From: an uncultured Clostridia bacterium
Lineage (GTDB): Bacteria > Bacillota > Clostridia > Christensenellales > Pumilibacteraceae
Assembly (NCBI GenBank): GCA_947588325.1
Contig: CANPYH010000017.1
Span: forward strand, 1-17,805
Length of the DNA stretch: 17,805 bases
Direction: 5' to 3'
The notes beneath the pieces are model-generated. The model saw only the letters and a list, made by a program, of their open reading frames with translations, was not told the origin of the DNA and did no database searches. A program made the position numbers and the translations under genes. How positions within the stretch are numbered: position 1 is the first letter of the stretch; the number at the start of each line of letters is the position of its first letter. Below, piece by piece: positions 1 to 7,415 of the stretch.

Positions 1-589
1 GCGAGGATAGGTGCGTCCGAATGGTGCCCGTGTGCAGGCTGGGCGCACACCAGATTTTTTCGTATATTTCGTCGGCGGTGAAGTACTCGCCGCGGTTCTT
101 GATCAGGAAGAAGAGGATATTGAACTCGGAGGGGGTGAGGGATATGGGCATATTCTTATACTTGACCGTGCGCGTGTTGGCGTCGACGGTAAAGGCCCCG
201 AAGGTCTGCACCGCGTCCGCTTTTGGGAGCAGGCGCATCGCGATGTGCGTCTCCAAAAGCCGCATGGAGCAGGGCTTAATTACATAGTCCACCGCGCCCG
301 AGGTCAGTCCGTTAAAGATAGTGTCCTCGGCGCTGAGCGAGGAGAGTATTATCACGGGCGGGAGAGTGGGGAAGGCTGTGAACAGGTCGATACCCATGCT
401 GCGGCGGAGGACGAGATCAAGTATAACCGCGTCGATATTGCCCCGCTTGTTGAGTATTTCCACCGCCTCTTCCACGTCGGAAGCCGTGAAAACGGTGTTC
501 TCGCACGAAAACCAGGCGATCATTTCCCGCTTGAGTTTTTCATCGTCCTCGACAAACAGCAGATTTCTGTCATAAACCGTATAATTCAT
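1..589 (-). CDS. OmpR/PhoB-type response regulator, C-terminus cut by window edge
   Basis: Reading leftward from the ATG at 589-587 the frame is open to the window edge (196 codons). Residues ~9-122 form a receiver domain: acidic pocket FVEDDE (12-17), phospho-acceptor Asp in VILDLVL (D58), conserved Ser/Thr region ILSSLS, and the lysine in VIKPC (K105). Residues ~128-196 start a winged-helix DNA-binding domain (LTPSEFNILFFLIKNRGEYF, then EIYEKIW and TIRTHLSS), typical of OmpR/PhoB regulators that bind DNA after phosphorylation by a sensor kinase. A kinase gene may lie to the left, outside the window. The start is the first in-frame ATG. It has no Shine-Dalgarno sequence, and a strong promoter places the expected transcript start on the ATG itself. 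It is divergent from the giant surface-protein gene, so regulating that gene is a reasonable inference. Family call is firm; the target is inferred. Confidence 0.9.
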   Translation of the reverse strand, partial: MNYTVYDRNLLFVEDDEKLKREMIAWFSCENTVFTASDVEEAVEILNKRGNIDAVILDLVLRRSMGIDLFTAFPTLPPVIILSSLSAEDTIFNGLTSGAVDYVIKPCSMRLLETHIAMRLLPKADAVQTFGAFTVDANTRTVKYKNMPISLTPSEFNILFFLIKNRGEYFTADEIYEKIWCAPSLHTGTIRTHLSS

Positions 590-595
590 ATTTGT

Positions 596-624
596 ATTAT
601 AGCAAATAACACAATTCCTTGCAA
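596..624 (-). promoter_or_regulatory. Extended -10 promoter giving a leaderless transcript for the response regulator
   Basis: On the minus strand, TTGCAA (624-619), a 17-nt spacer and TATAAT (601-596) preceded by TGC form a near-consensus sigma-A promoter with an extended -10. Only 6 nt separate the -10 from the ATG at 589, so the expected +1 is the A of the ATG. The 13-bp motif at 606-618 sits in the spacer. Confidence 0.7.
606..618. promoter_or_regulatory. Candidate operator, copy 1 of an inverted pair
   Basis: ATAACACAATTCC at 606-618 matches the reverse complement of 711-723 (ATAACACAGTTTC) at 11 of 13 positions. This copy sits in the -35/-10 spacer of the leftward response-regulator promoter. 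The partner overlaps the extended -10 of the rightward promoter. One copy per divergent promoter suggests a shared regulator; the adjacent response regulator is the obvious but unproven candidate. Confidence 0.4.
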
Positions 625-697
625 GTGGGATAGCAATATCCGCAAAAACTATTCTCGTGAAGAATTGTTAAGGTTTGCCCAAAATCGCGATTTCCTA

Positions 698-726
698 TTG
701 TGACAAACACGAAACTGTGTTATGAT
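698..726 (+). promoter_or_regulatory. Promoter of the giant surface-protein gene
   Basis: TTGTGA (698-703), a 17-nt spacer and TATGAT (721-726) with TGT directly upstream give an extended -10 promoter. It lies 35 nt before the start at 761. A short inverted repeat, AACAC (706-710) and GTGTT (717-721), overlaps the spacer and -10, and the 13-bp inverted motif 711-723 covers the same place. This position suits repression. Confidence 0.6.
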
Positions 727-760
727 AAAACCGTGAAAACGATGTGGAGGAGTATAACTC

Positions 761-3700
761 ATGAAACAAAATAAAGTAACTTATACGACGCAAAATAGGG
801 GGGGGGGTCGCTATATGACGGCAAAGAAAAAGTACATAATAGCCTTGGTGACAGCCGTTGCGATCGCCCTATTGGCAGCGGTTTTATTTTTTACTTTCCC
901 CGGCACGGCAACATATGTAGAGGCAAGTCGTAGCAGTAATGGTACCAATACCGTTGACGAGTGGAAAGGCTCACAACAAACACCTAATCTTATTCCAACA
1001 TTGACCCAGGGGTCCATCGCTTCTCAGGGTTGGGGTGTAAGTTCAGATGGCAACACACGAGTAGCGGCAGATACTATTTATGAAAACGGTGAGTGTGGCT
1101 GGGTCATCAAATCAAGTGGTAATGGGAATGACCTTGGTGGAAGTAACTACACGGGTGGCGTTTATTATACGCTTACGCTTTCGGACGCAGACAGAGTAAA
1201 AGCCGATTTAGGACAGCTCAGTATTAGTGCCACGGCTACATTCTTTTTTCAGGCTTCCGCGACTCACAGAGTTTCTATTCGTTTCCGCTTTTTAGATTCC
1301 GCCAATAGGCAGATTGGCGACGAAGTGAGACACACTCACTCAAATTATTGGGTTGCTCAGCATTATATCACTCGTACCCTTAACGAGACTAAAGTCCCGA
1401 GTACGACTTGTTCGATACAGATTTGGTTTTCTAACAATGGCAGTCTCGATTCTCGACCGTTTATTTGTCACCCTATTTGTTATCTATACGACAGAACCGC
1501 TCCTTCGGTTTCTGGCGCGTCTTTGGAAAAAACTTCCATTGCGGACAGCGACAAAGGCATTGCGGTAGCGGGTAACACTATAAAATACAGCGTGGAATTT
1601 AATGAAAAGGTGAGCCTTAATTCGGGCGGCACGGCTAATATAACGTTAAACGGGCAATCTTTCGCTTCTTCGGATTCTCCCGAGCTTGTCACGGAAAACG
1701 GCAAAAGCAAGGTTCGCTATACCTTCACATTACCCGACAAAAGCGAGAACGGCACGATACGGCTTTCTTCCGTTTCGGGGCTGTCCGTCAAAGACGAGGC
1801 GGGCAACGCCTACACCTATAACGGCAGTCCTTCGGCTCCGACTTTGGAGTATTACAGGGCAATGTCCGTAAGTTCGAGAATGACACATGTGGAGTTTTCG
1901 GGAGCGACAAAGGCGACATATAACACCGAATACTCCGCGCGTTTGACGGCTGTTCACGGATACAATCTTCCCGAAAATATCTCCGTTGCAGTCGGCGGCA
2001 GTGCGCTTACTCTTTCCCGTGAATTTACATACGACAATCGTACGGGTAACATAGTCATTCACGGCGCAAACATAACGAACGACATAATCATAACCGCTTC
2101 GGGCGTTGCAAAACAAAGCAATGTAACCTTCTACAAAGAGAGCGGTTCGGGCGGCTCGGAGAACACCACGGCGACATTCGATTCGGCAATGCCCGAAATC
2201 GCAGTGCCCTCCCGCCAAGGCTACACCTTCGAGGGATATTACACTGGCCGCGGCGGGCAGGGAACCAAATATTACGACGCGTCGGGTCACAGCGTAAAGA
2301 ATTGCGACTTCGATTCGCCTATTTCGCTATACGCCAATTGGGTTGCGAACAAGTACACGATAGTATTTGACAGCAACAAACCGAGCAATGCCAGCGAGAA
2401 CGTGCAGGGAAACACGCCTTCGTCCCCGAGAACATACGACGAGGGCGAGATACCGCTGCCCGAAAACGGCTTTACTCTCAAAGGCTGGACATTCCAAGGC
2501 TGGTCAACGATAAAAACGGGCGAAGCCATATATACCGACAGGCAAGCGGTGCAAAACCTTTCCGACGCGAGCGGCGGCACGGCTACACTATACGCCATAT
2601 GGAAGGCAAACACGCACAAGATTATTCTTAATGCCATGGGCGGTAATAATGCGGGAACATATGACGGAACTTTCGACAGCGAACTTCCGGGGATAACCGT
2701 CCCCGCGCGAAACGGCTATAAATATCTCGGCTACTACGATTCGAGAGAGGGCGGCACGCAATACTATGACGCGGACGGTCAGGCATTTAACGGTAAAACG
2801 CTCACCGTTGACAGCGATATTACGCTATACGCGCGGTGGGAAGCCATTACTTACAAAATACAATTATACAGCGAAGGCGAGTATATCGATCAGCTTGACG
2901 ACATAGTGTTCGGCTCGTTGACATTGCCCTCCGCCGAGAGTTTGCACCTTGCGCGGGAGAACTACGACTTTGTGGGCTGGAACATATACGAAGAGCAGAA
3001 TTGGGCTATGTACACCGCCGAAACGACGTATAACGCGGGGCTTACGGGCGAAGAGGGCGCAACGGTGGTACTCTATGCCGCCTGGCTGGAAAAGCCTATA
3101 TACTCCTTATACTACGACGCTAACGGCGGATACGGCGCGCCTTCCACCGTGCAATTGCACCTCGATGAGAGCGTAACCATTTCTTCGGAAAAGCCCGAAC
3201 GGGACGATTACACCTTCCTTGGCTGGGCGCTGTCGGGCAGCGCGGAAAAGGCGGAGTATTACCCCGAAGGCGAGTTCACCATGGGGGACGGCTCGGTCAC
3301 GCTCTTTGCCGTGTGGAAGCAAAACCCCTCCGTGACCTACAACGTGGGCGAAGGTCGGTTTATTAACACTGTCTCCGTGACCTATCCCGCGCCGAAAACC
3401 TCGGTCAAGGTCATCGAGGCAAAGCCCATTCGGGACGGCTACGACTTTGCGGGCTGGTCGCGCACGGACGGCGGTGCGGTGGATCTTACGGGCGGGCAGA
3501 CCTTCACTATGCCCGAGACCGATGTGGTCTTATACGCCGTATGGCATGTCATGGAATTTGCCGTATCGCAAAGCGCGGCAGAGGGCTACACCATACAGGG
3601 GCTTTCGGACAGCACGTCCTACGGCGACACAATTAAGTTTACCGTTACGGGCACAGAGCCCAAAGTATTTATCAACGGTACGCGGGTATTCCCCGATGCA

Positions 3701-6232
3701 GAAGGTAACACCTACTCGTACAAGGTGACCGAAAACGTCTCGGTCATAGTCGCCGACGCCTCCTCGCTCGTCCTGCTCTATTCGGCTAACGGCGGAGCGG
3801 GCGCACCGACGGACTCGACCATATACGCGGCAAGCGGCTCGGCAACGGTGTCCGAAACCGCTCCCACGCGAACGGGCTATAAGTTCCTCGGCTGGTCGGA
3901 CGAGAAAGACGGCGCGACGGCCAAGTACAGCGGCGGCGGTACCGTCAATTTCGGGGCGGATGACATAACCTTATACGCGGTCTGGGAAGCTAACACATAC
4001 ACGGTAACATACAGCGCGGAGGGCGCGGACGGAGTTGTCGGCACCACGTTGAGCAGTACCCATTCATACGGCACTGCCGCACCCCTCACGGCTAACGCCT
4101 TCACCCGCACGGGATATAACTTCGTCGGCTGGGCGACCGTGGCAGGCGGGGACGTCGTATACGGCGACGGCGACGAGGTATTGAACCTCGCGGTTACAGA
4201 CGGCGACACCATACCGCTCTTCGCGATATGGGAAAAGGCTAAAACATTGATCTCTCTCAATGCCGATGGCGGCGGGGGCGGCACTTCAAGTCTTTCGGTA
4301 GACTACGGTGACCCGCTACCCGGTGGGTATATGGCCCCCGTGCGCCGCGGCTATACATTCGGCGGCTACTACACCATGAGCGGCGGCGACGGCGAAATGC
4401 TCTTCGACGAGAATATGTCGCCCGTGGATTACGCCGAGAAGGGCTGGGACAGAAACGATCGGGTTCTCACTCTCTACGCATATTGGATCCCCACGCCCGA
4501 GACTATCGAGGACAATATCGACTCGGTTAAGGAGAACCTCAACGAAGCGGTCGAGGATTTGCAATCGTCCATCGAGGCGAACAAGTCGGACGTAGACGCG
4601 CGGGTTACGGCGTTAAGCGACGCGTACATTGCGGCGGACCAAGTCTTGCACAATGAGCTGGCGCTTGCCGACGAAAGCCTTGCCGACGACCTTGCCGCGC
4701 TCCGTAAGGCTATGGAAGAGGCGGACGGCGCTTTGACCACGGCAATCGAGGGAGTACAGACCAAGCTCGACAACGCGGTTGCGGAGCTTCGGGACAGCAT
4801 GGAAAAGAACAGGAGCGACCTCGAGACCAAACTTGAGCAGCTCAGGCAGGCTTACGAGCAGGCGGACGCGCTTATTAACGACGAAATCACGGCGTTGAAG
4901 GCGCAAGATACCGATATATTGTCAAGCATTGCGTCTTTGGACGCCGCATACAGGGACGCCGACCGCGTGATAAACGAGACTATAACCGCTTTGGAGGCTA
5001 AGTTAGACAAGGCTGTCGAGGACCTTAACAAGACTATCGACAACAATAAAACGGACATCGACAAGCGGGTTACGGAGCTTGATCAGAAATACACCGCCGC
5101 CATGGCTGCCCTTGAATTGGCTATGGAGACAGCGGACGGAGCGCTCGGCGACAGAATAACCGCGCTCCAAAAGTCCATGCAGGACGCCGATCAGGTTTTG
5201 CAAAACGCTATCGACGCGGTGGACGACAAGCTGGATAACGCGGTTGCGGAGTTAAAGGACACGATTGCGAATAACAAGTCGGATATCGAGAAGAGGGTTT
5301 CGGATCTGGATCAGGCGCACCGCGACGCTCTCGCCCTCCTTCAAACGACGATGGAGGCGGAGGACGCCAAACTTAAGCAGGCTATGGAGGACGCGGATCA
5401 GGCTTTGCAAGACGCTATCGACAATCTCGAGGCGAGATTAAACAGCGAAGTCGCGACGTTGAACGACACGATTGCGACTAATAAGTCGGACATAGAGGCG
5501 AAGGTCGCGGCGCTTGACAGGACGTACCAAGCCGCGCTCGCCGCCCTTCGCACGGACATGGAAAAGGCGGACGACGACCTCACAAAGGCTATGCAGGACG
5601 CCGACATCGCTTTGCAGGCGGCTATCGACGCCGTTCAGGATAACCTCGACAATGCGGTTGCGGACCTTCGGGCTTCGCTTGCTGCGGATAAGGCCGACCT
5701 CGAGCACGAAATCGACATGCTCGACAGGGCGTACAAGGCGGCGGACGTGCTTATCCGCTGGGGTCTGACTTCCACCAACGCCAAGATCAGCTCGCTCGAA
5801 CAGGCTATGGTGGAGACGGACGAGGCTCTCGAAACGGCTATCGAGGCGGTACAGCGCGGATTAAACAACGCGGTGGATATCCTGCAAATGGCTATCGACG
5901 CCAACGAGGCGGATATAGAGGATAAAGTAGCGGCGCTCGACGAGGCGCAAAAGGCGGCGAGCGTTCTGCTCAGCAGCACCATTGCCGACTTGAAGGCGAC
6001 CGACAGTGCGCTGTCGAAACGCATTACCGCGCTCACATCGGCTTCGCGTGCGGCGGATGAGGCGCTCTGGACGGGGCTCGGAGAGCTGGAGAAGAGGCAT
6101 AACGAACTTAAAGCCGAACAGGAAAGGAGCGCGTCGGCGTCACTCGCTATCAATATCGTACTCGGCACCGTCGCTATAGCCCTGATCGCTATATTGGTTG
6201 TGCAAGCAATCATGAGAAAGAAAAAGTCGTAA
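761..6232 (+). CDS. Giant envelope-anchored protein: secretion signal, InlB-type B-repeats, coiled-coil stalk, C-terminal TM
   Basis: The 1823 residues read as a membrane-tethered stalk. Residues ~19-55 are a signal peptide or TM (MTAKKKYIIALVTAVAIALL, possible cleavage after YVEA). Residues ~60-245 resemble a beta-rich ligand-binding domain, and ~247-365 an Ig-like domain starting TAPSVSGASL. Residues ~454-1244 hold nine InlB/Listeria-Bacteroides (Flg_new) B-repeats, each ending LYAxW or LFAxW, with one divergent Ig-like insert near 930-1000. Residues ~1245-1790 are coiled coil in seven repeats. Residues ~1795-1817 are a TM followed by RKKKS. There is no LPXTG motif, so anchoring is probably by this TM rather than sortase. 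Start 761 has GGAGGAG at 745-751; an in-frame ATG at 815 begins the classical signal peptide, and a G10 tract lies between. The N-terminal domain is visibly more AT-rich than the stalk, suggesting a mosaic. Adhesion or surface display is inferred. Confidence 0.88.
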   Translation: MKQNKVTYTTQNRGGGRYMTAKKKYIIALVTAVAIALLAAVLFFTFPGTATYVEASRSSNGTNTVDEWKGSQQTPNLIPTLTQGSIASQGWGVSSDGNTRVAADTIYENGECGWVIKSSGNGNDLGGSNYTGGVYYTLTLSDADRVKADLGQLSISATATFFFQASATHRVSIRFRFLDSANRQIGDEVRHTHSNYWVAQHYITRTLNETKVPSTTCSIQIWFSNNGSLDSRPFICHPICYLYDRTAPSVSGASLEKTSIADSDKGIAVAGNTIKYSVEFNEKVSLNSGGTANITLNGQSFASSDSPELVTENGKSKVRYTFTLPDKSENGTIRLSSVSGLSVKDEAGNAYTYNGSPSAPTLEYYRAMSVSSRMTHVEFSGATKATYNTEYSARLTAVHGYNLPENISVAVGGSALTLSREFTYDNRTGNIVIHGANITNDIIITASGVAKQSNVTFYKESGSGGSENTTATFDSAMPEIAVPSRQGYTFEGYYTGRGGQGTKYYDASGHSVKNCDFDSPISLYANWVANKYTIVFDSNKPSNASENVQGNTPSSPRTYDEGEIPLPENGFTLKGWTFQGWSTIKTGEAIYTDRQAVQNLSDASGGTATLYAIWKANTHKIILNAMGGNNAGTYDGTFDSELPGITVPARNGYKYLGYYDSREGGTQYYDADGQAFNGKTLTVDSDITLYARWEAITYKIQLYSEGEYIDQLDDIVFGSLTLPSAESLHLARENYDFVGWNIYEEQNWAMYTAETTYNAGLTGEEGATVVLYAAWLEKPIYSLYYDANGGYGAPSTVQLHLDESVTISSEKPERDDYTFLGWALSGSAEKAEYYPEGEFTMGDGSVTLFAVWKQNPSVTYNVGEGRFINTVSVTYPAPKTSVKVIEAKPIRDGYDFAGWSRTDGGAVDLTGGQTFTMPETDVVLYAVWHVMEFAVSQSAAEGYTIQGLSDSTSYGDTIKFTVTGTEPKVFINGTRVFPDAEGNTYSYKVTENVSVIVADASSLVLLYSANGGAGAPTDSTIYAASGSATVSETAPTRTGYKFLGWSDEKDGATAKYSGGGTVNFGADDITLYAVWEANTYTVTYSAEGADGVVGTTLSSTHSYGTAAPLTANAFTRTGYNFVGWATVAGGDVVYGDGDEVLNLAVTDGDTIPLFAIWEKAKTLISLNADGGGGGTSSLSVDYGDPLPGGYMAPVRRGYTFGGYYTMSGGDGEMLFDENMSPVDYAEKGWDRNDRVLTLYAYWIPTPETIEDNIDSVKENLNEAVEDLQSSIEANKSDVDARVTALSDAYIAADQVLHNELALADESLADDLAALRKAMEEADGALTTAIEGVQTKLDNAVAELRDSMEKNRSDLETKLEQLRQAYEQADALINDEITALKAQDTDILSSIASLDAAYRDADRVINETITALEAKLDKAVEDLNKTIDNNKTDIDKRVTELDQKYTAAMAALELAMETADGALGDRITALQKSMQDADQVLQNAIDAVDDKLDNAVAELKDTIANNKSDIEKRVSDLDQAHRDALALLQTTMEAEDAKLKQAMEDADQALQDAIDNLEARLNSEVATLNDTIATNKSDIEAKVAALDRTYQAALAALRTDMEKADDDLTKAMQDADIALQAAIDAVQDNLDNAVADLRASLAADKADLEHEIDMLDRAYKAADVLIRWGLTSTNAKISSLEQAMVETDEALETAIEAVQRGLNNAVDILQMAIDANEADIEDKVAALDEAQKAASVLLSSTIADLKATDSALSKRITALTSASRAADEALWTGLGELEKRHNELKAEQERSASASLAINIVLGTVAIALIAILVVQAIMRKKKS
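798..807 (+). repeat. G10 homopolymer between two alternative starts
   Basis: Ten consecutive G lie inside codons 13-16 of the 761 frame and 7 nt before the ATG at 815. With ten G the 761 start reads in frame into the signal peptide. With nine G it would end after 18 codons at a TGA (ATATGA) overlapping the 815 ATG as ATGA. The tract could also act as a weak ribosome site for 815. Such tracts slip during replication, and during sequencing. Confidence 0.85.
2118..4492 (+). repeat. Nine tandem InlB-type B-repeats (protein level)
   Basis: Nine units of about 75-80 residues each end in a conserved LYAxW/LFAxW strand, at about 2340, 2603, 2843, 3090, 3320, 3546, 3990, 4233 and 4490. Typical internal motifs are a GY.F.GY or GW turn and an opening strand such as TYTVTYSAEG. 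These are beta-grasp-like modules known from Listeria InlB and many gut surface proteins. Units are diverged at DNA level, so this is not a recent tandem expansion. Confidence 0.8.
4541..6079 (+). repeat. Seven coiled-coil repeats of the stalk (protein level)
   Basis: Repeats start with a D/N-N-A-V-x-x-L motif at 4541, 4769, 5006, 5234, 5441, 5648 and 5864 (residues 1261, 1337, 1416, 1492, 1561, 1630, 1702), giving lengths of 76, 79, 76, 69, 69 and 72 for the first six. Each contains a motif like NNKSDIEKRVSDLD and one like MEDADQALQDAID. Lengths differ from 69 only by 0, 3, 7 or 10, which is what heptads plus three-residue shifts allow in a continuous coiled coil. Confidence 0.8.
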
Positions 6233-6311
6233 GACGATAATTTCAGTCCTCTCACGTCGGCGAGGCTTAAAGTAACGCAAATTACAAAGTTTCACCGCGC
6301 ATATCAAAAGG

Positions 6312-6340
6312 AAAAGGGCAGTCACCTGCTCTTTTCTTTT
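6312..6340 (+). terminator. Rho-independent terminator of the surface-protein gene
   Basis: AAAAGGGCAG (6312-6321), loop TCAC, CTGCTCTTTT (6326-6335) form a 10-bp stem with one G-U pair, followed by CTTTT. It lies 80 nt after the stop at 6232. The remaining intergenic DNA (6341-6528) holds no gene or convincing structure that I can see. Confidence 0.8.
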
Positions 6341-6528
6341 AGTCTTTATTGCGTTTTGGGGGTTTAAGTTTTTCGTCCCCCGCTTATGTGGGGCAAGTTA
6401 TATCGCCGTTGTGGGCTTTATTTTTTTGGTGGGTGGGGATAATATCGCCATATGGATAGGTCGCGCGGTTCGGGTTATCTCTCGTGGATTTCGGTTTATC
6501 TCGCCGCCGCGCGGCCGCGGTCGCGTGT

Positions 6529-6882
6529 TCAGCCTATAACGGCGTCCGCTGCGGTGTACTCTTCGAGCGAGCCTGCCTTAACCTGTATGCAGATATACTC
6601 GATCCCGCTGTTTTTCGCGGCGAAGAACCTGCGCTTTGCGGCGGGGGAGATACGGAGCCAATCGCCCGCGGCAAGGGGGACGGTCTCCCCGTCTATCTCC
6701 GCATAGCCCGCGCCTTTGAGTACGCCGTAGATCTCCTCGTTTTGCTTGTGCGAGTGGACGAAGGGCACGCTTGCGCCTTGCGGGAGTGCGTTGACGCTGA
6801 CTTCCGCGCCAGTGAGACCGAGTGCGTCGTGCAACTCCACGCGCGCCTGGCTACCGATTCCGACTTTCTTGAAATTCGACAT
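6529..6882 (-). CDS. Small single-domain cupin protein
   Basis: The 117-residue protein is one cupin barrel. Cupin motif 1 is PFVHSHKQNEEIYGVLKGAG (residues 40-59), with H43, H45 and E49 as candidate metal ligands. Motif 2 is around GDWLRISPAAKRRF (73-86), where the usual third histidine is replaced by the K-R-R stretch, so metal binding may be weak or absent. This small family with a GDWLRI/PAAKRRFFA signature is common in Firmicutes and Proteobacteria; substrate unknown. Start 6882 is set by GGAGG at 6895-6891, 8 nt upstream. The gene is divergent from hxlR across about 200 bp, a common arrangement for HxlR regulators and their target. Role in small-molecule sensing or isomerisation is inferred only. 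Confidence 0.87.
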   Translation of the reverse strand: MSNFKKVGIGSQARVELHDALGLTGAEVSVNALPQGASVPFVHSHKQNEEIYGVLKGAGYAEIDGETVPLAAGDWLRISPAAKRRFFAAKNSGIEYICIQVKAGSLEEYTAADAVIG

Positions 6883-6907
6883 AATTGTCGCCTCCTGAAT
6901 GAATTTT

Positions 6908-6926
6908 CGTAACCTTACCGATTACG
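6908..6926. promoter_or_regulatory. Inverted repeat in the cupin 5' leader, possible HxlR operator
   Basis: CGTAA (6908-6912) and TTACG (6922-6926) form an inverted repeat with a 9-nt centre between the cupin -10 and its ribosome site. Further GTTAC motifs occur nearby at about 6965 and 6995. HxlR proteins bind short inverted repeats near divergent promoters, so this is a candidate site; the sequence alone does not prove it. Confidence 0.3.
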
Positions 6927-6931
6927 CCCAT

Positions 6932-6960
6932 AGTATAGCAGATATAAAATAAGATTGCAC
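6932..6960 (-). promoter_or_regulatory. Cupin promoter (extended -10)
   Basis: On the minus strand TATACT (6937-6932) is preceded by TGC, giving an extended -10. The -35 at 6960-6955 (GTGCAA) is weak. The expected transcript starts about 45 nt upstream of the cupin ATG. Confidence 0.5.
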
Positions 6961-7020
6961 GGATTGTTACCTTTCTGTTATCGGATAATAAATTCGTTAC
7001 ATAGTTTCGTTTTTGAACCA

Positions 7021-7049
7021 TTGACAAGGGCGGGCATATATGGTATAAT
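7021..7049 (+). promoter_or_regulatory. Perfect consensus promoter of hxlR-mtnN
   Basis: TTGACA (7021-7026), a 17-nt spacer and TATAAT (7044-7049) with TGG directly upstream match the sigma-A consensus at all twelve core positions. It drives hxlR and mtnN. A promoter this strong usually needs a repressor, which HxlR itself may provide. Confidence 0.85.
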
Positions 7050-7081
7050 CAAACCGACTTTTGAGGAGGTAGGTCAAGGCT

Positions 7082-7408
7082 ATGCTGACAAGGGACGAAC
7101 TGCCCGAGTGCCCCGTTGCGACGACGGTACAGCTTATCGGGAACAAGTGGAAATTACTCATTATCCGCAATCTCGTACACAACGACGTGCAGCGGTTTAC
7201 CGACTTACTCCGCACTATCCCCGCGATCAGCAAGAAGGTTTTGACGGATAATCTCCGCGCGTTGGAGAGCGACGGGCTGGTCGAGCGCAGGGTGTACGCC
7301 GAGGTGCCGCCGCGTGTGGAATACTCGCTGTCCGAGCTGGGGGAGACGCTCCGTCCCGTGATGGACGTGCTGGAGAGCTGGGGCAAGACCTACAAAGAAA
7401 GTCTGTGA
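7082..7408 (+). CDS. HxlR-family winged-helix transcriptional regulator
   Basis: The 108-residue protein matches the usual HxlR length. The N-terminus CPVATTVQLIGNKWKLLIIR (10-29) carries the conserved Cys (C10) and the IGxKW signature. The helix-turn-helix covers roughly 30-68 (FTDLLRTIPAISKKVLTDNL, then LESDGLVER), and the wing plus C-terminal helix follow at PPRVEYSLSELGETL. HxlR proteins are dimeric one-component regulators; in some relatives the conserved Cys senses electrophiles or oxidants. The ribosome site GAGGAGGT (7063-7070) is 11 nt before the ATG. The gene is followed at 7 nt by mtnN and is divergent from the cupin gene, so the likely regulon is the cupin and its own operon (inference). 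Confidence 0.92.
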   Translation: MLTRDELPECPVATTVQLIGNKWKLLIIRNLVHNDVQRFTDLLRTIPAISKKVLTDNLRALESDGLVERRVYAEVPPRVEYSLSELGETLRPVMDVLESWGKTYKESL

Positions 7409-7415
7409 GGTGGAT

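Noticed and set aside
6140..6232. Possible LPXTG sortase signal at the C-terminus of the giant protein
   Set aside because: No LPXTG-like motif precedes the final hydrophobic segment, which is followed by RKKKS; a simple TM anchor is more likely.
6377..6398. CCCC/GGGG hairpin after the cupin gene as a minus-strand terminator
   Set aside because: The stem is short with a mismatch, and on the minus strand it is followed by A-rich rather than T-rich sequence.
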